In this document: piece by piece, positions 26,838 to 36,242 of the stretch
How positions within the stretch are numbered: position 1 is the stretch's first letter
How the letters are laid out: each line of letters begins with the position of its first letter
Source: Bacteroides sp. 51
GTDB lineage: Bacteria; Bacteroidota; Bacteroidia; Bacteroidales; Bacteroidaceae
Assembly (NCBI RefSeq): GCF_010500965.1
Contig: NZ_QVMI01000013.1
Coordinates: forward strand, 32,866-96,865
Direction of reading: 5' to 3'
Length of the DNA stretch: 64,000 bases
Translations under genes and position numbers: made by a program
Notes under the pieces: model-generated
Seen by the model: only the letters and a program-made list of their open reading frames with translations
Told to the model about the DNA's origin: nothing
The model's database searches: none

Positions 26838-27683
26838 ATGAAAAAACAATATGTAAGCCTGCTCGCAATTATTCTTTCGGCATGCGGTATTTATACGTCT
26901 TGTACTGACAAGATGAATAACACCGGATCGCTGGAATTTGAACGTGTACAGATCAACAAAACGGCCCACTTATTCGGCGACACCACTAAACCCGGAACAA
27001 ACATTATTATCGACTTTACCTATATTGAAAAATCATCCGATAATGCGCTGAAAGATAGCCTGAACGCTTATATCCTTTCTGCTTGCTTCGGCGACAAATA
27101 TATTGGTGAGGATATTCATGAAGTAGCAGAATTATATGCACAGAATTATATCAGTGAATACCGCCAGGATCTGGAGCCTATGTTCATTGAGGACCAAAAG
27201 AACAAGGAGAACAACGAATCTATCGCTTCCTGGTATTCCTACTACAAAGGATTGGAAAGCCAGGTGAAGTTCTATGAAAAGGATTTGTTGGTATATCGTA
27301 TTGATTTCAATGAGTATACAGGCGGCGCACATGGAATGTACACTTCTACTTTCATGAACTTCGACCTGAAAAACATGCACCAATTGGCATTGGAAGATAT
27401 CTTTATCGGCGATTATCAGGATACGCTTTCCGATCTTCTTTGGAACCAACTAATTGTAGACCAAAAGGTTAAAACACGGACCGAACTGGAGGATATGGGA
27501 TATGGTTCCACAGGCGACCTGATTCCTACCGAAAACTTCTACCTGAGCAAAGAGGGTATCACTTTTTATTATAATGTATACGAATTTACTCCATATGTAA
27601 TGGGAGCAGTCGAAATCAAACTTCCATACGAAGCAATGGCAAACATCTTGGGAGAAAACAGCATCATCAATTGGCTCAAATGA
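26838..27683 (+). CDS. DUF3298/RsiV-like lipoprotein
   Basis: A 281-residue predicted lipoprotein (LSACGIYTSCTDKMNN; either cysteine could be lipidated). The central region is followed by a C-terminal DUF3298 domain containing EYTGGAHGMYTSTFMNFDL (about residues 155-175), LEDIF and a final PYEAMANIL block. In Bacillus the related RsiV domain binds lysozyme, and other members are envelope proteins of unknown role; no sigma factor is adjacent here, so an anti-sigma job is unlikely. It overlaps rsmG by 4 bp (ATGA), indicating co-transcription. Confidence 0.8.
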   Translation: MKKQYVSLLAIILSACGIYTSCTDKMNNTGSLEFERVQINKTAHLFGDTTKPGTNIIIDFTYIEKSSDNALKDSLNAYILSACFGDKYIGEDIHEVAELYAQNYISEYRQDLEPMFIEDQKNKENNESIASWYSYYKGLESQVKFYEKDLLVYRIDFNEYTGGAHGMYTSTFMNFDLKNMHQLALEDIFIGDYQDTLSDLLWNQLIVDQKVKTRTELEDMGYGSTGDLIPTENFYLSKEGITFYYNVYEFTPYVMGAVEIKLPYEAMANILGENSIINWLK

Positions 27684-28312
27684 ACTCAGATATCATAGTT
27701 AAATACTTCCCTAATTTAACGGAAGAACAACAACGGCAATTTGCCGCACTATATGATCTTTATATTGACTGGAATGCTAAAATCAATGTGATCTCCCGAA
27801 AGGATATTGAAAATTTGTACGAGCATCATGTGTTACATTCACTAGGGATAGCCAAAGTAATACAATTCCGTCCGGGAACAACCGTTATGGACTTGGGTAC
27901 AGGAGGAGGATTCCCCGGTATTCCACTTGCTATATTCTTTCCGGAAGTTAAATTTCATCTGGTGGATAGCATCGGCAAAAAGGTACGTGTAGCCACAGAG
28001 GTAGCAAATGCTATCGGACTAAAAAACGTAACCTTCCGCCATGCCAGAGCACAGGATGAAAAACAGATGTTCGACTTTGTAGTAAGTCGCGCTGTAATGC
28101 CATTGGAAGACTTACTGAAAATCATCAGAAAGAACATTTCTCCTGTCCAGAAGAACGCCTTACCCAATGGACTAATCTGCCTGAAAGGTGGAGAACTGGA
28201 AAGAGAAACCATGCCGGTCAAAAACAAAACTACAATACATCATCTAAGCAAAGATTTCAAAGAGGAATTCTTTGAGACTAAGAAAGTTGTTTACTCAGTA
28301 GTTAGTAGCTAG
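27680..28312 (+). CDS. rsmG: 16S rRNA (guanine-527-N7)-methyltransferase
   Basis: Start at the ATG at 27680, overlapping the previous stop; a TTG three codons upstream is less likely. The 210-residue RsmG/GidB has YIDWNAKINVISRKDIENLYEHHVLHSLGI (substrate/dimer region), the SAM-binding MDLGTGGGFPGIPLAI and FDFVVSRAVMPLEDL. It methylates G527 in the 530 loop of 16S rRNA. Its last codons and stop lie inside the dispersed TAGTTAGTAG repeat, so the C-terminus (VVYSVVSS) seems repeat-derived. Confidence 0.96.
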   Translation: MNSDIIVKYFPNLTEEQQRQFAALYDLYIDWNAKINVISRKDIENLYEHHVLHSLGIAKVIQFRPGTTVMDLGTGGGFPGIPLAIFFPEVKFHLVDSIGKKVRVATEVANAIGLKNVTFRHARAQDEKQMFDFVVSRAVMPLEDLLKIIRKNISPVQKNALPNGLICLKGGELERETMPVKNKTTIHHLSKDFKEEFFETKKVVYSVVSS

Positions 28313-28435
28313 AAGTTAGTAGCCAGACCAATGGACATACTATATAGGTAATGATAAAACCTGGCTACTAACTTCTGACTTCTAACTACTAAAAAATATA
28401 AACCTAGCTACTAACTTCTAACTACTAGCTACTGA
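28296..28435. repeat. Cluster of TAGTAGTTAGAAG-type repeats
   Basis: Copies lie at 28296-28326 (one strand), 28361-28391 and 28406-28435 (opposite strand); the first two can form a stem. The last copy contains CTACTAACTTCTAACTACTA (28408-28427), which is found identically before the trmN6 start codon. It abuts the ATG at 28436. Confidence 0.8.
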
Positions 28436-29074
28436 ATGAAAATAAAACGATTTGAATTTAATATGTTTCCCGTAAACTGTTATGTGATATGGGATGAAAC
28501 GAAAGAGGCCGTGGTAATTGATCCCGGTTGCTTTTATGACGAAGAAAAGCAGAAGCTCAAAAACTTCATTTCTACTAATGAACTTACAATAAAGCATGTA
28601 CTGAATACCCATCTGCATCTGGATCACATCTTTGGTAATCCATTCATGTTGCAGGAATTCGGATTATCAGCCGAAGCGAATAAAGCCGACGAATTTTGGT
28701 TGGAATTAGCTCCCAAACAATCCCGCTCATTCGGTTTTCAACTTAAAGACGAACCGGTTCCATTAGGAAAATACCTCTGCGATGGAGATATTATCACTTT
28801 CGGTAATACCAGACTGGAAGCCATTCATGTCCCCGGACATTCTCCCGGTAGCCTGGTATATTATTGCAGAGAAGAAAACTGCATGTTTTCGGGCGATGTA
28901 TTGTTTCAGGGAAGCATCGGAAGAGCTGACCTTGCCGGTGGTAACTTCGATGATCTCAAAGAAAATATCTGTAGCCGGTTGTTCGTCCTGCCCAACGAGA
29001 CAGTAGTTTATCCCGGACACGGTGCACCTACCACCATAGGCATAGAAAAAGTAGAAAACCCCTTTTTTCGATAA
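28436..29074 (+). CDS. MBL-fold hydrolase, glyoxalase II-like
   Basis: A 212-residue metallo-beta-lactamase fold enzyme. Metal ligands are H59, H61, D63 and H64 in THLHLDHIFGNP, then HVPGHSPGSLVYY, CMFSGDVLFQGSIGRADL and VYPGHGAPTTIG. It is shorter than classical glyoxalase II and lacks its C-terminal substrate domain, like the widespread GloB2/YcbL-type thioesterases. It may hydrolyse S-lactoylglutathione-like or other thioesters; Bacteroidales generally lack glutathione, so the natural substrate is uncertain. It is 17 bp upstream of gcvP and probably co-transcribed. Confidence 0.88.
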   Translation: MKIKRFEFNMFPVNCYVIWDETKEAVVIDPGCFYDEEKQKLKNFISTNELTIKHVLNTHLHLDHIFGNPFMLQEFGLSAEANKADEFWLELAPKQSRSFGFQLKDEPVPLGKYLCDGDIITFGNTRLEAIHVPGHSPGSLVYYCREENCMFSGDVLFQGSIGRADLAGGNFDDLKENICSRLFVLPNETVVYPGHGAPTTIGIEKVENPFFR

Positions 29075-29091
29075 CTATATACTTAAATATC

Positions 29092-31941
29092 ATGAAGATT
29101 GATTTATTGGCCGATCGCCATATCGGCATTACCCCCAAGGATGAAGAAATCATGCTGAAAAAGATCGGTGTGAAGTCGCTGGATGAATTGATAGAGAAGA
29201 CCATCCCTGCCAATATCCGTCTAAAAGAACCCATGAAATTGTCGGAAACCCTATCCGAGCACAAGTTTGCCCAACATATGGGTGAGTTATCTGCGAAGAA
29301 TAAATTATTCACTTCGTACATCGGTATGGGGTGGTATGACACCATTACTCCAGCTCCTATTCAACGAAATGTATTTGAAAATCCGGTATGGTACACCTCA
29401 TACACTCCTTACCAGGCTGAAGTATCACAAGGACGCTTGGAAGCCCTGATAAACTTCCAAACCGCAGTCAGCGACCTGACAGCCCTACCACTGGCCAACT
29501 GCTCATTGCTTGATGAAGGTACTGCTGCTGCCGAAGCTGTAAGTATGATGTATGCACTACGCTCGCGTGACCAACAGAAATCGGGTGCTAATGTCGTATT
29601 TGTGGATGAAAATATATTTCCGCAGACATTAGCAGTAATGAACACACGTGCTGTTCCTCAAGGTATTATCTTGCTTACTGGTAAATATCAGGAATTTGAA
29701 ATTACATCTAATGTATTTGCCTGTATATTACAATATCCTAATTCAAATGGCAATGTAGAGGATTATCGTGCATTTACGGAAAAAGCTCATGCAGCCAATT
29801 GTAAGGTAGCCGTAGCAGCGGACATCCTGAGTCTGGCATTATTAGTTCCCCCAGGTGAATGGGGAGCAGATATTGTATTCGGAAGCACACAACGCTTGGG
29901 CACTCCTTTATTCTATGGTGGTCCGTCTGCTGCTTATTTCGCTACACGCGACGAATATAAACGTAATGTCCCGGGACGTATTATCGGCTTATCTAAAGAC
30001 CGTTATGGAAAGCTTTGCTACCGCATGGCATTACAAACCCGCGAACAGCATATTAAACGCGAAAAAGCAACATCCAATATCTGTACGGCACAAGCATTAT
30101 TGGCTACTATGGCTGGATTCTATGCTGTATACCACGGTCCCGATGGACTGAAAAATATAGCTACACGTATTCATAGTATTGCTGTATTCCTGGAGAAGCA
30201 AATCACGAAATTGGGATACAAGCAAATCAATAAGCAATACTTTGATACCTTGCGTTTTACTCTTCCTGATGATCTTTCGGCACAAGAAATCCGTACGATC
30301 GCTTTGAGTAAAGAAGTAAACCTACGCTACTTTGAAAATGGAGACGTTGGTTTGAGTATAGACGAAACAACCGATATTGCTGATGTTAATGTATTGCTTT
30401 TAATCTTCGCCGTAGCAGCAGAAAAAGATTACACCAAGATTAACGAAATACCGGAAAGCACTATTCTATCCAAAGAACTGCAACGCCAGAGTGACTTCAT
30501 GATACATGAAGTTTTCCATAAATATCGTACAGAAACCGAATTAATGCGTTATATCAAACGCCTTGACCGAAAAGATATTTCTCTCGCTCACTCTATGATA
30601 TCATTAGGTTCATGTACTATGAAACTGAATGCAGCATCAGAAATGCTCCCATTGAGCAATCCTAGCCTGATGGGTATTCACCCACTGGTACCTCAGGATC
30701 AGGCACAAGGCTATCATGAATTAATCCACAACCTAAGCGAAGAGCTAAAAGTAATCACCGGATTTGCAGGTGTCAGCCTACAGCCCAATTCGGGAGCAGC
30801 AGGCGAATATGCCGGCTTACGGGTTATCCGCAGTTATCTGGAAAGTATTGGGCAAGGCCATCGTAACAAGGTACTTATTCCGGCATCGGCACACGGTACA
30901 AACCCAGCTTCGGCTATTCAATGTGGATATGAAACTATTACCTGCGCTTGTGATGAACAGGGTAATGTAGAAATGTCCGACCTGCGTGAAAAAGCAGAAT
31001 CCAATCGGGATGAACTTGCTGCACTTATGATTACCTATCCATCTACTCATGGCATTTTTGAAACGGAGATCAAGGAAATCTGTGAAATTATACATGCATG
31101 TGGTGCACAGGTTTATATGGATGGTGCCAATATGAATGCACAGGTCGGTCTGACCAATCCGGGGTTCATTGGAGCTGATGTTTGCCACCTGAATCTTCAT
31201 AAAACTTTTGCCTCTCCACATGGTGGTGGTGGTCCGGGTGTTGGTCCAATTTGTGTGGCCGAACATTTGATTCCATTCCTGCCAGGCCACTTCTTGTGTG
31301 GAAATTCACAGAATGAAGTTGCATCCGCTCCGTTTGGAAGTGCTGGTATTCTACCTATTACGTATGGATATATCCGTATGATGGGAACCGAAGGGTTAAC
31401 CCAAGCTACTAAAATCGCAATCCTAAGTGCCAACTATCTGGCAGCATGCCTCAATGACACATACGGTATTGTTTATCGCGGAGCCAATGGCTTTGTTGGT
31501 CATGAAATGATCCTGGAATGTCGTAAGATAAACGAAGAAACAGGAGTAAACGAAAGCGACATAGCCAAACGATTGATGGATTATGGCTACCATGCTCCAA
31601 CACTCTCTTTCCCTGTTCATGGCACATTGATGATTGAACCTACCGAAAGCGAAAGTTTAGCCGAATTGGATAACTTCATAGATGTTATGCTCACCATTTA
31701 TCAGGAGATTCAAGAAGTGAAGAATGGAGAATCGGATAAGTCTGATAATGTGCTGGTTAATGCGCCACACCCCGAATACGAAGTTGTAGCAAATAGCTGG
31801 ATTCACGCCTATTCGCGAGAAAAAGCAGCATATCCTATTGATTCAGTTAGAGAGAACAAGTTCTGGGTAAACGTTGCACGCGTAGATAATACATTGGGAG
31901 ATAGAAAATTGCTTCCAACACGTTACGGAAGCTTTGACTAG
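29092..31941 (+). CDS. gcvP: Glycine dehydrogenase (decarboxylating), P-protein
   Basis: A full-length 949-residue single-chain P-protein of the glycine cleavage system, homodimer type with fused alpha and beta halves. It decarboxylates glycine using pyridoxal phosphate, whose lysine is K704 in LNLHKTFASPHGGGGPG. Other markers: FTSYIGMGWYDTITPAPIQRNVFENP near the start and ISLGSCTMKLNAASEMLPLS at mid-protein. The remaining subunits (GcvT, GcvH) are not in the window. The gene ends in a strong intrinsic terminator. Confidence 0.98.
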   Translation: MKIDLLADRHIGITPKDEEIMLKKIGVKSLDELIEKTIPANIRLKEPMKLSETLSEHKFAQHMGELSAKNKLFTSYIGMGWYDTITPAPIQRNVFENPVWYTSYTPYQAEVSQGRLEALINFQTAVSDLTALPLANCSLLDEGTAAAEAVSMMYALRSRDQQKSGANVVFVDENIFPQTLAVMNTRAVPQGIILLTGKYQEFEITSNVFACILQYPNSNGNVEDYRAFTEKAHAANCKVAVAADILSLALLVPPGEWGADIVFGSTQRLGTPLFYGGPSAAYFATRDEYKRNVPGRIIGLSKDRYGKLCYRMALQTREQHIKREKATSNICTAQALLATMAGFYAVYHGPDGLKNIATRIHSIAVFLEKQITKLGYKQINKQYFDTLRFTLPDDLSAQEIRTIALSKEVNLRYFENGDVGLSIDETTDIADVNVLLLIFAVAAEKDYTKINEIPESTILSKELQRQSDFMIHEVFHKYRTETELMRYIKRLDRKDISLAHSMISLGSCTMKLNAASEMLPLSNPSLMGIHPLVPQDQAQGYHELIHNLSEELKVITGFAGVSLQPNSGAAGEYAGLRVIRSYLESIGQGHRNKVLIPASAHGTNPASAIQCGYETITCACDEQGNVEMSDLREKAESNRDELAALMITYPSTHGIFETEIKEICEIIHACGAQVYMDGANMNAQVGLTNPGFIGADVCHLNLHKTFASPHGGGGPGVGPICVAEHLIPFLPGHFLCGNSQNEVASAPFGSAGILPITYGYIRMMGTEGLTQATKIAILSANYLAACLNDTYGIVYRGANGFVGHEMILECRKINEETGVNESDIAKRLMDYGYHAPTLSFPVHGTLMIEPTESESLAELDNFIDVMLTIYQEIQEVKNGESDKSDNVLVNAPHPEYEVVANSWIHAYSREKAAYPIDSVRENKFWVNVARVDNTLGDRKLLPTRYGSFD

Positions 31942-31986
31942 AAAGTAAAACGTTTAAACGTCTAAATCAAATATCAATTATTTAGG

Positions 31987-32018
31987 ATGGGTTCGCAGAT
32001 AACGCGAACCCATTTTTT
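31987..32018 (+). terminator. Intrinsic terminator after gcvP
   Basis: ATGGGTTCGC (31987-31996), 7-nt loop, GCGAACCCAT (32004-32013), a perfect 10-bp stem followed by T's to 32018. Confidence 0.9.
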
Positions 32019-32041
32019 GATATAACAGTAAAAATGATGCA

Positions 32042-32851
32042 TCATATTCCAAAATCCTTTTTCAGTAGCTCCATATTTGCATCCAAATACCGAGCCGCGG
32101 CTTCGTATCCTTTTTCATAAATCTCCTCTACATGTTTAAAATCAAATAGAGAATAAACAGAGACTTCCCCGGATTCAATCAGGTAGTCACAAGCAGCGCG
32201 TTCCTCTATTGTATTTGCTCCAACCATATAGTTCATCGCTCGCTCAACAATATACTTCATAGAGCGGTCGTATTTCACAGAGATTACTGGGCTTATATCT
32301 ATTCCAATCACTTTATCGCATTGCTCTCTGATCGCAGATACAGGAAAGTTTTTAAGCAATCCCCCATCTACATAGTGATGCCCATCTATTTCTACCGGGG
32401 TAAAAACAATCGGGACCGAGCAAGAGGCAATCACCGCAGGTATTATCTTTCCGGCATTAAAAACTTTGACTTCTCCACATTCAATATCCGATGCAACTAC
32501 ATTCATTGGCAGTTTGAGTTCTTCAAACGTCCTGACCCGTAGATATTTTCTTAAAATAACTCCAATACCTGTAGCTTTAAAAATCCCATCACGAGGTAAG
32601 GTACTTTCAACCAACTCCCATAGTTTCACAGTCTTAGCATAAGAAAACATTTCATCAGGAGTATATCCGTCAGCATAAAGTACGCCTATCAGCGATCCGA
32701 CACTGGTACCTGCAATAATATCGGGATATATTCCACGTTCATTCAATGCTTTCAAAGCTCCCAGATGAGCATATCCCCGTGCTCCTCCTCCACTCAGTAC
32801 CAATCCCAGTTTATATGGTTTCTTCGCCCTTTTCTTTCTTTTCCACAACAT
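32042..32851 (-). CDS. Patatin-like phospholipase
   Basis: A 269-residue patatin-family hydrolase, RssA-like. It has the oxyanion loop LVLSGGGARGYAHLG (residues 17-31), nucleophile S50 in AGTSVGSL, and catalytic D162 in YVDGGLLKNFP, a complete Ser-Asp dyad. There is no signal peptide, so a cytoplasmic or membrane-peripheral lipid acyl hydrolase is likely. The basic N-terminus (MLWKRKKRAKKP) could contact phospholipid head groups. It is 16 bp downstream of trmN6 and likely shares its transcript. Physiological substrate unknown. Confidence 0.92.
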   Translation of the reverse strand: MLWKRKKRAKKPYKLGLVLSGGGARGYAHLGALKALNERGIYPDIIAGTSVGSLIGVLYADGYTPDEMFSYAKTVKLWELVESTLPRDGIFKATGIGVILRKYLRVRTFEELKLPMNVVASDIECGEVKVFNAGKIIPAVIASCSVPIVFTPVEIDGHHYVDGGLLKNFPVSAIREQCDKVIGIDISPVISVKYDRSMKYIVERAMNYMVGANTIEERAACDYLIESGEVSVYSLFDFKHVEEIYEKGYEAAARYLDANMELLKKDFGI

Positions 32852-32867
32852 ATCTAACCTATTTTAA

Positions 32868-33563
32868 TCACATATTCAAGTAAAAATCCTGCGTTAGTGC
32901 AATATACTCCGGACTATATTGATGCCGCTCTATCTCCAGTAATAATTCTTTTCTATCGCACGTCACTTCAGGATCAGGTACAAACTCAATCAGTGTCCTT
33001 TTAGGTGGTTTACCCGGAGTAGTTATCACACTCAATTGCTTGTGTACAAATAAGCCCAAAACGGCAGCCTGAGTTTTCAGACTCTCTGACACGTCCGTAG
33101 GGATAATCACGCAAAAGCGCCCACCATCAGTTAATAACCGTGCTACCCCTTCCAGCAGTTCATCATACCTCAGACTATTATTGTGTCTAGCCATTGTCCG
33201 CTGCTTTCCCGGACACTCCAATGAGTCCACGAAATACGGAGGATTTGAGACGATCAGATCAAACTTCTCTTCCGAAACAAACGTTGTAAAATCCTGTTCG
33301 ATTACTTCTATCCGATCTTTCCACGGCGAATTCTCTATATTTTCTTCTGCTTGAGATATCGCGTCCTTATCCATTTCCAACGCCACAATTCTTGCCTGAG
33401 AGCGTTGTGCAATCATCAATGCGACCAGCCCTGTGCCTGTGCCCACGTCTAATATGCGGGAGGTTTGAGCCACATCACTCCATGCTCCCAACAACACCCC
33501 ATCCGTACCTACTTTCATAGCGCATCTGTCATGCTGTATAGTAAATTGTTTAAATCTGAACAT
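32868..33563 (-). CDS. trmN6: tRNA1(Val) adenine-37 N6-methyltransferase
   Basis: A 231-residue class I methyltransferase with the SAM motif ILDVGTGTGLVALMIAQRS and the N6-adenine catalytic motif IVSNPPYF. The N-terminal FRFKQFTIQHDRCAMKVGTDGVLLGAW is characteristic of the TrmN6/YfiC family. It methylates A37 of tRNA1(Val). The predicted leader contains a 15-bp mini-hairpin and then the 20-nt dispersed repeat directly before the ATG, with a TAAATTTG -7 element at 33605-33612. Confidence 0.92.
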   Translation of the reverse strand: MFRFKQFTIQHDRCAMKVGTDGVLLGAWSDVAQTSRILDVGTGTGLVALMIAQRSQARIVALEMDKDAISQAEENIENSPWKDRIEVIEQDFTTFVSEEKFDLIVSNPPYFVDSLECPGKQRTMARHNNSLRYDELLEGVARLLTDGGRFCVIIPTDVSESLKTQAAVLGLFVHKQLSVITTPGKPPKRTLIEFVPDPEVTCDRKELLLEIERHQYSPEYIALTQDFYLNM

Positions 33564-33566
33564 ATT

Positions 33567-33612
33567 TAGTAGTTAGAAGTTAGTAGTGCGGCACCTTGCC
33601 GCGTCAAATTTA
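33567..33612 (-). repeat. Repeat-built leader of trmN6
   Basis: TAGTAGTTAGAAGTTAGTAG (33567-33586, plus strand) and mini-hairpin GCGGCACCTTGCCGC (33588-33602) make up nearly the whole predicted 5' leader; the -7 element TAAATTTG (minus strand, 33605-33612) is directly behind them. Confidence 0.7.
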
Positions 33613-33698
33613 GTATATTTCTACATTTTATGTGTTGGGAGTTCCGCCATTTTTGGTTTTTTATTGTTATAGTGTTTTATAATTAATGTAGAATAGAT

Positions 33699-33706
33699 TA
33701 ACTTTG
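33699..33706 (+). promoter_or_regulatory. -7 promoter element of lon
   Basis: TAACTTTG with TTTA/TTTT near the -33 position at 33675-33679 (19-20 bp spacing). Predicted start about 33712, 35 nt before the first ATG. Confidence 0.6.
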
Positions 33707-33746
33707 CAGACGTTTTGCGATAAAGCAAACCAGCACTAAATAATAA

Positions 33747-36242
33747 ATGCACATGAGAAGAGACAATTACATGTCTGAGGACGAAAAAGATTTCGAAGAA
33801 CAAAACGATAGCACTTTCTCACTAATTGCCGATTTTGAAGGAAACGAAGAACAACTTTTCGATATAAAGGTAGACATAGATGGGAATATTCCTATTCTAC
33901 CGCTCAGAAACATGATGCTATTTCCAGGCGTTTTCCTCCCTATCACTGTAGGACGGAGATCATCTATGAAAGTAGTTAAGGACGCCGAGAAAAATAAAAG
34001 CTTTATTGCGGTATTCTGTCAGAAAGAAGCCAGAATAGAGCAACCGACGAAACAGGATCTCTATCCGATTGGTGTAATTGCCAAAGTAGTTAAGATACTG
34101 CAAATGCCCGATCGCACCACTACAGCCATTCTTCAGGGAATAAGACGCACTGAGTTGCTGGAAATTGGTCAACTACGCCCCTTCCTGAAAGGCGAGGTAA
34201 AGCTTCTTGATGACGATGTTCCGCCAAAGACTGATAAAGAATATGCAGCCCTTGTAGATACCTGCAAAGACTTGACTATACGTTATGTCAAAGCATCCGA
34301 GATGATGCACCAGGATTCCGTTTTTGCTATCAAGAACATCAGTAACCCAATGTTTTTGATCAATTTTATCTGTACTAATCTTCCGCTTAAGCTAGAAGAA
34401 AAGATAGAGTTGATCAACATGGACTCGTTAAGGGACCGTACTTTCCGTTTGCTGGAAATCCTGAACCGCGAAGTGCAACTCATGGAATTGAAAGCAAGTA
34501 TCCAGATGCGTGCCCGCGAAGATATTGATCAGCAACAACGGGAATACTTCTTGCAACAACAAATCAAGAATATTCAGGAAGAGCTGGGTGGGAATACGCA
34601 AGACCAGGAAATTGAAGAGTTGCGTAAGAAAGCCCGGGCTATGAAATGGCCGTTTGAGGTTGCTACTACTTTTGATAAAGAAGTAGCTAAACTAGAACGC
34701 ACTCATCCTCAGTCACCCGATTACAGTATACAGCTCAACTATCTGCAAACCATGCTCGGATTGCCCTGGGGGATATATACCGTAGATAATCTGAACCTGA
34801 CCCAGGCCGAAAAGACTTTGAACAAAGACCATTACGGATTGGAGAAGGTAAAAGAGCGTATACTTGAGCATCTTGCCGTATTAAAGTTGAAGGATGACAT
34901 GAAATCGCCCATCATCTGTTTGTATGGCCCTCCGGGAGTGGGTAAAACTTCGCTTGGACGATCCATCGCTTCTGCTTTGAAACGCAAATACATTCGTATG
35001 TCATTGGGTGGTGTTCATGATGAAGCGGAAATTCGCGGTCACCGTAGGACATACATCGGTGCGATGCCGGGACGCGTTATTAAGAACCTGATCAAGGCTG
35101 GCTCTTCTAATCCGGTATTCATATTGGACGAAATTGATAAATTGGGTTCCGATCATAAAGGCGATCCTTCTTCGGCATTGTTAGAAGTACTCGACCCGGA
35201 ACAGAACAATACGTTCCACGATAACTTCCTTGATGTGGATTACGATCTGTCGAAAGTGATGTTCATCGCTACGGCAAACAATCTGAATTCTATTCCTGCC
35301 CCACTATTGGACCGTATGGAGATGATTGAAATTAGTGGCTACATTACAGAAGAGAAAGTAGAAATCGCTCGTCGTCACCTTGTTCCAAAGGCGCTGGAAG
35401 CTAACGGATTGAAGAAGAACAATATCAAGATACCAAAGGATACGCTCGAGGCTATCGTTGAGGACTATACCCGTGAAAGCGGTGTGCGTGAATTGGAAAA
35501 GAAAATCGGTAAGATTCTACGCAAAAGTGCTCGTCAATATGCTACAGACGGATATTTCCTTAAAAGTGAAATCAAACCAACTGATTTATATAATTTCCTT
35601 GGTGCACCGGAATATAGCCGCGATAAATATCAGGGCAATGAATATGCCGGCGTAGTGACCGGACTTGCCTGGACTGCCGTAGGTGGAGAAATTCTTTTTG
35701 TTGAAACCAGTTTAAGCAAAGGTAAAGTCGGCAAACTCACGTTGACGGGTAATCTGGGTGATGTGATGAAAGAATCGGCTATGTTGGCGCTTGAGTATAT
35801 CAAATCACATGCTTCAGTTTTGGAACTGAATGAAGAGATCTTCGATAACTGGAACATCCATATCCACGTTCCTGAAGGAGCTATTCCAAAGGATGGTCCT
35901 TCGGCAGGTATTACTATGGCCACGTCATTGGCTTCGGCCCTGACCCAACGTAAGGTAAAGGCTAACCTGGCTATGACAGGCGAGATCACCCTTCGTGGTA
36001 AAGTACTTCCCGTGGGCGGCATCAAGGAAAAGATTCTTGCAGCCAAACGTGCCGGCATCAAAGAAATTATTCTGAGTGCTGAGAATGAAAAGAACATCAA
36101 CGAAATAGAAGCTATATATCTGAAAGGGTTGAAGTTTCATTACGTAAATGATATTAAAGAAGTATTCGCTATTGCGCTGACCAAGGAAAAGGTGGCAGAT
36201 GCAATTGACCTGACTGTAAAAAAGGCCGAAGACAAGAAATGA
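33747..36242 (+). CDS. lon: ATP-dependent endopeptidase La
   Basis: An 831-residue LonA protease. It has an N-terminal LAN substrate domain ([22 protein letters not shown]), a coiled-coil linker ([15 protein letters not shown]-like), AAA+ module with Walker [10 protein letters not shown] and Walker B FILDEIDK, then the protease domain with S719 in KDGPSAGIT and K762 in GGIKEKI, 43 residues apart as in E. coli. It degrades misfolded and regulatory proteins in the cytoplasm. ATGs at 33753 and 33771 (MSEDEKDF, preceded by AGAAGAG) are possible alternative starts. It overlaps tgt by ATGA. Confidence 0.98.
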   Translation: MHMRRDNYMSEDEKDFEEQNDSTFSLIADFEGNEEQLFDIKVDIDGNIPILPLRNMMLFPGVFLPITVGRRSSMKVVKDAEKNKSFIAVFCQKEARIEQPTKQDLYPIGVIAKVVKILQMPDRTTTAILQGIRRTELLEIGQLRPFLKGEVKLLDDDVPPKTDKEYAALVDTCKDLTIRYVKASEMMHQDSVFAIKNISNPMFLINFICTNLPLKLEEKIELINMDSLRDRTFRLLEILNREVQLMELKASIQMRAREDIDQQQREYFLQQQIKNIQEELGGNTQDQEIEELRKKARAMKWPFEVATTFDKEVAKLERTHPQSPDYSIQLNYLQTMLGLPWGIYTVDNLNLTQAEKTLNKDHYGLEKVKERILEHLAVLKLKDDMKSPIICLYGPPGVGKTSLGRSIASALKRKYIRMSLGGVHDEAEIRGHRRTYIGAMPGRVIKNLIKAGSSNPVFILDEIDKLGSDHKGDPSSALLEVLDPEQNNTFHDNFLDVDYDLSKVMFIATANNLNSIPAPLLDRMEMIEISGYITEEKVEIARRHLVPKALEANGLKKNNIKIPKDTLEAIVEDYTRESGVRELEKKIGKILRKSARQYATDGYFLKSEIKPTDLYNFLGAPEYSRDKYQGNEYAGVVTGLAWTAVGGEILFVETSLSKGKVGKLTLTGNLGDVMKESAMLALEYIKSHASVLELNEEIFDNWNIHIHVPEGAIPKDGPSAGITMATSLASALTQRKVKANLAMTGEITLRGKVLPVGGIKEKILAAKRAGIKEIILSAENEKNINEIEAIYLKGLKFHYVNDIKEVFAIALTKEKVADAIDLTVKKAEDKK

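Noticed and set aside
26838-27683. Anti-sigma factor (RsiV-like) reading of the DUF3298 lipoprotein
   Set aside because: No sigma factor gene is adjacent and the protein is a lipoprotein with no cytoplasmic domain.
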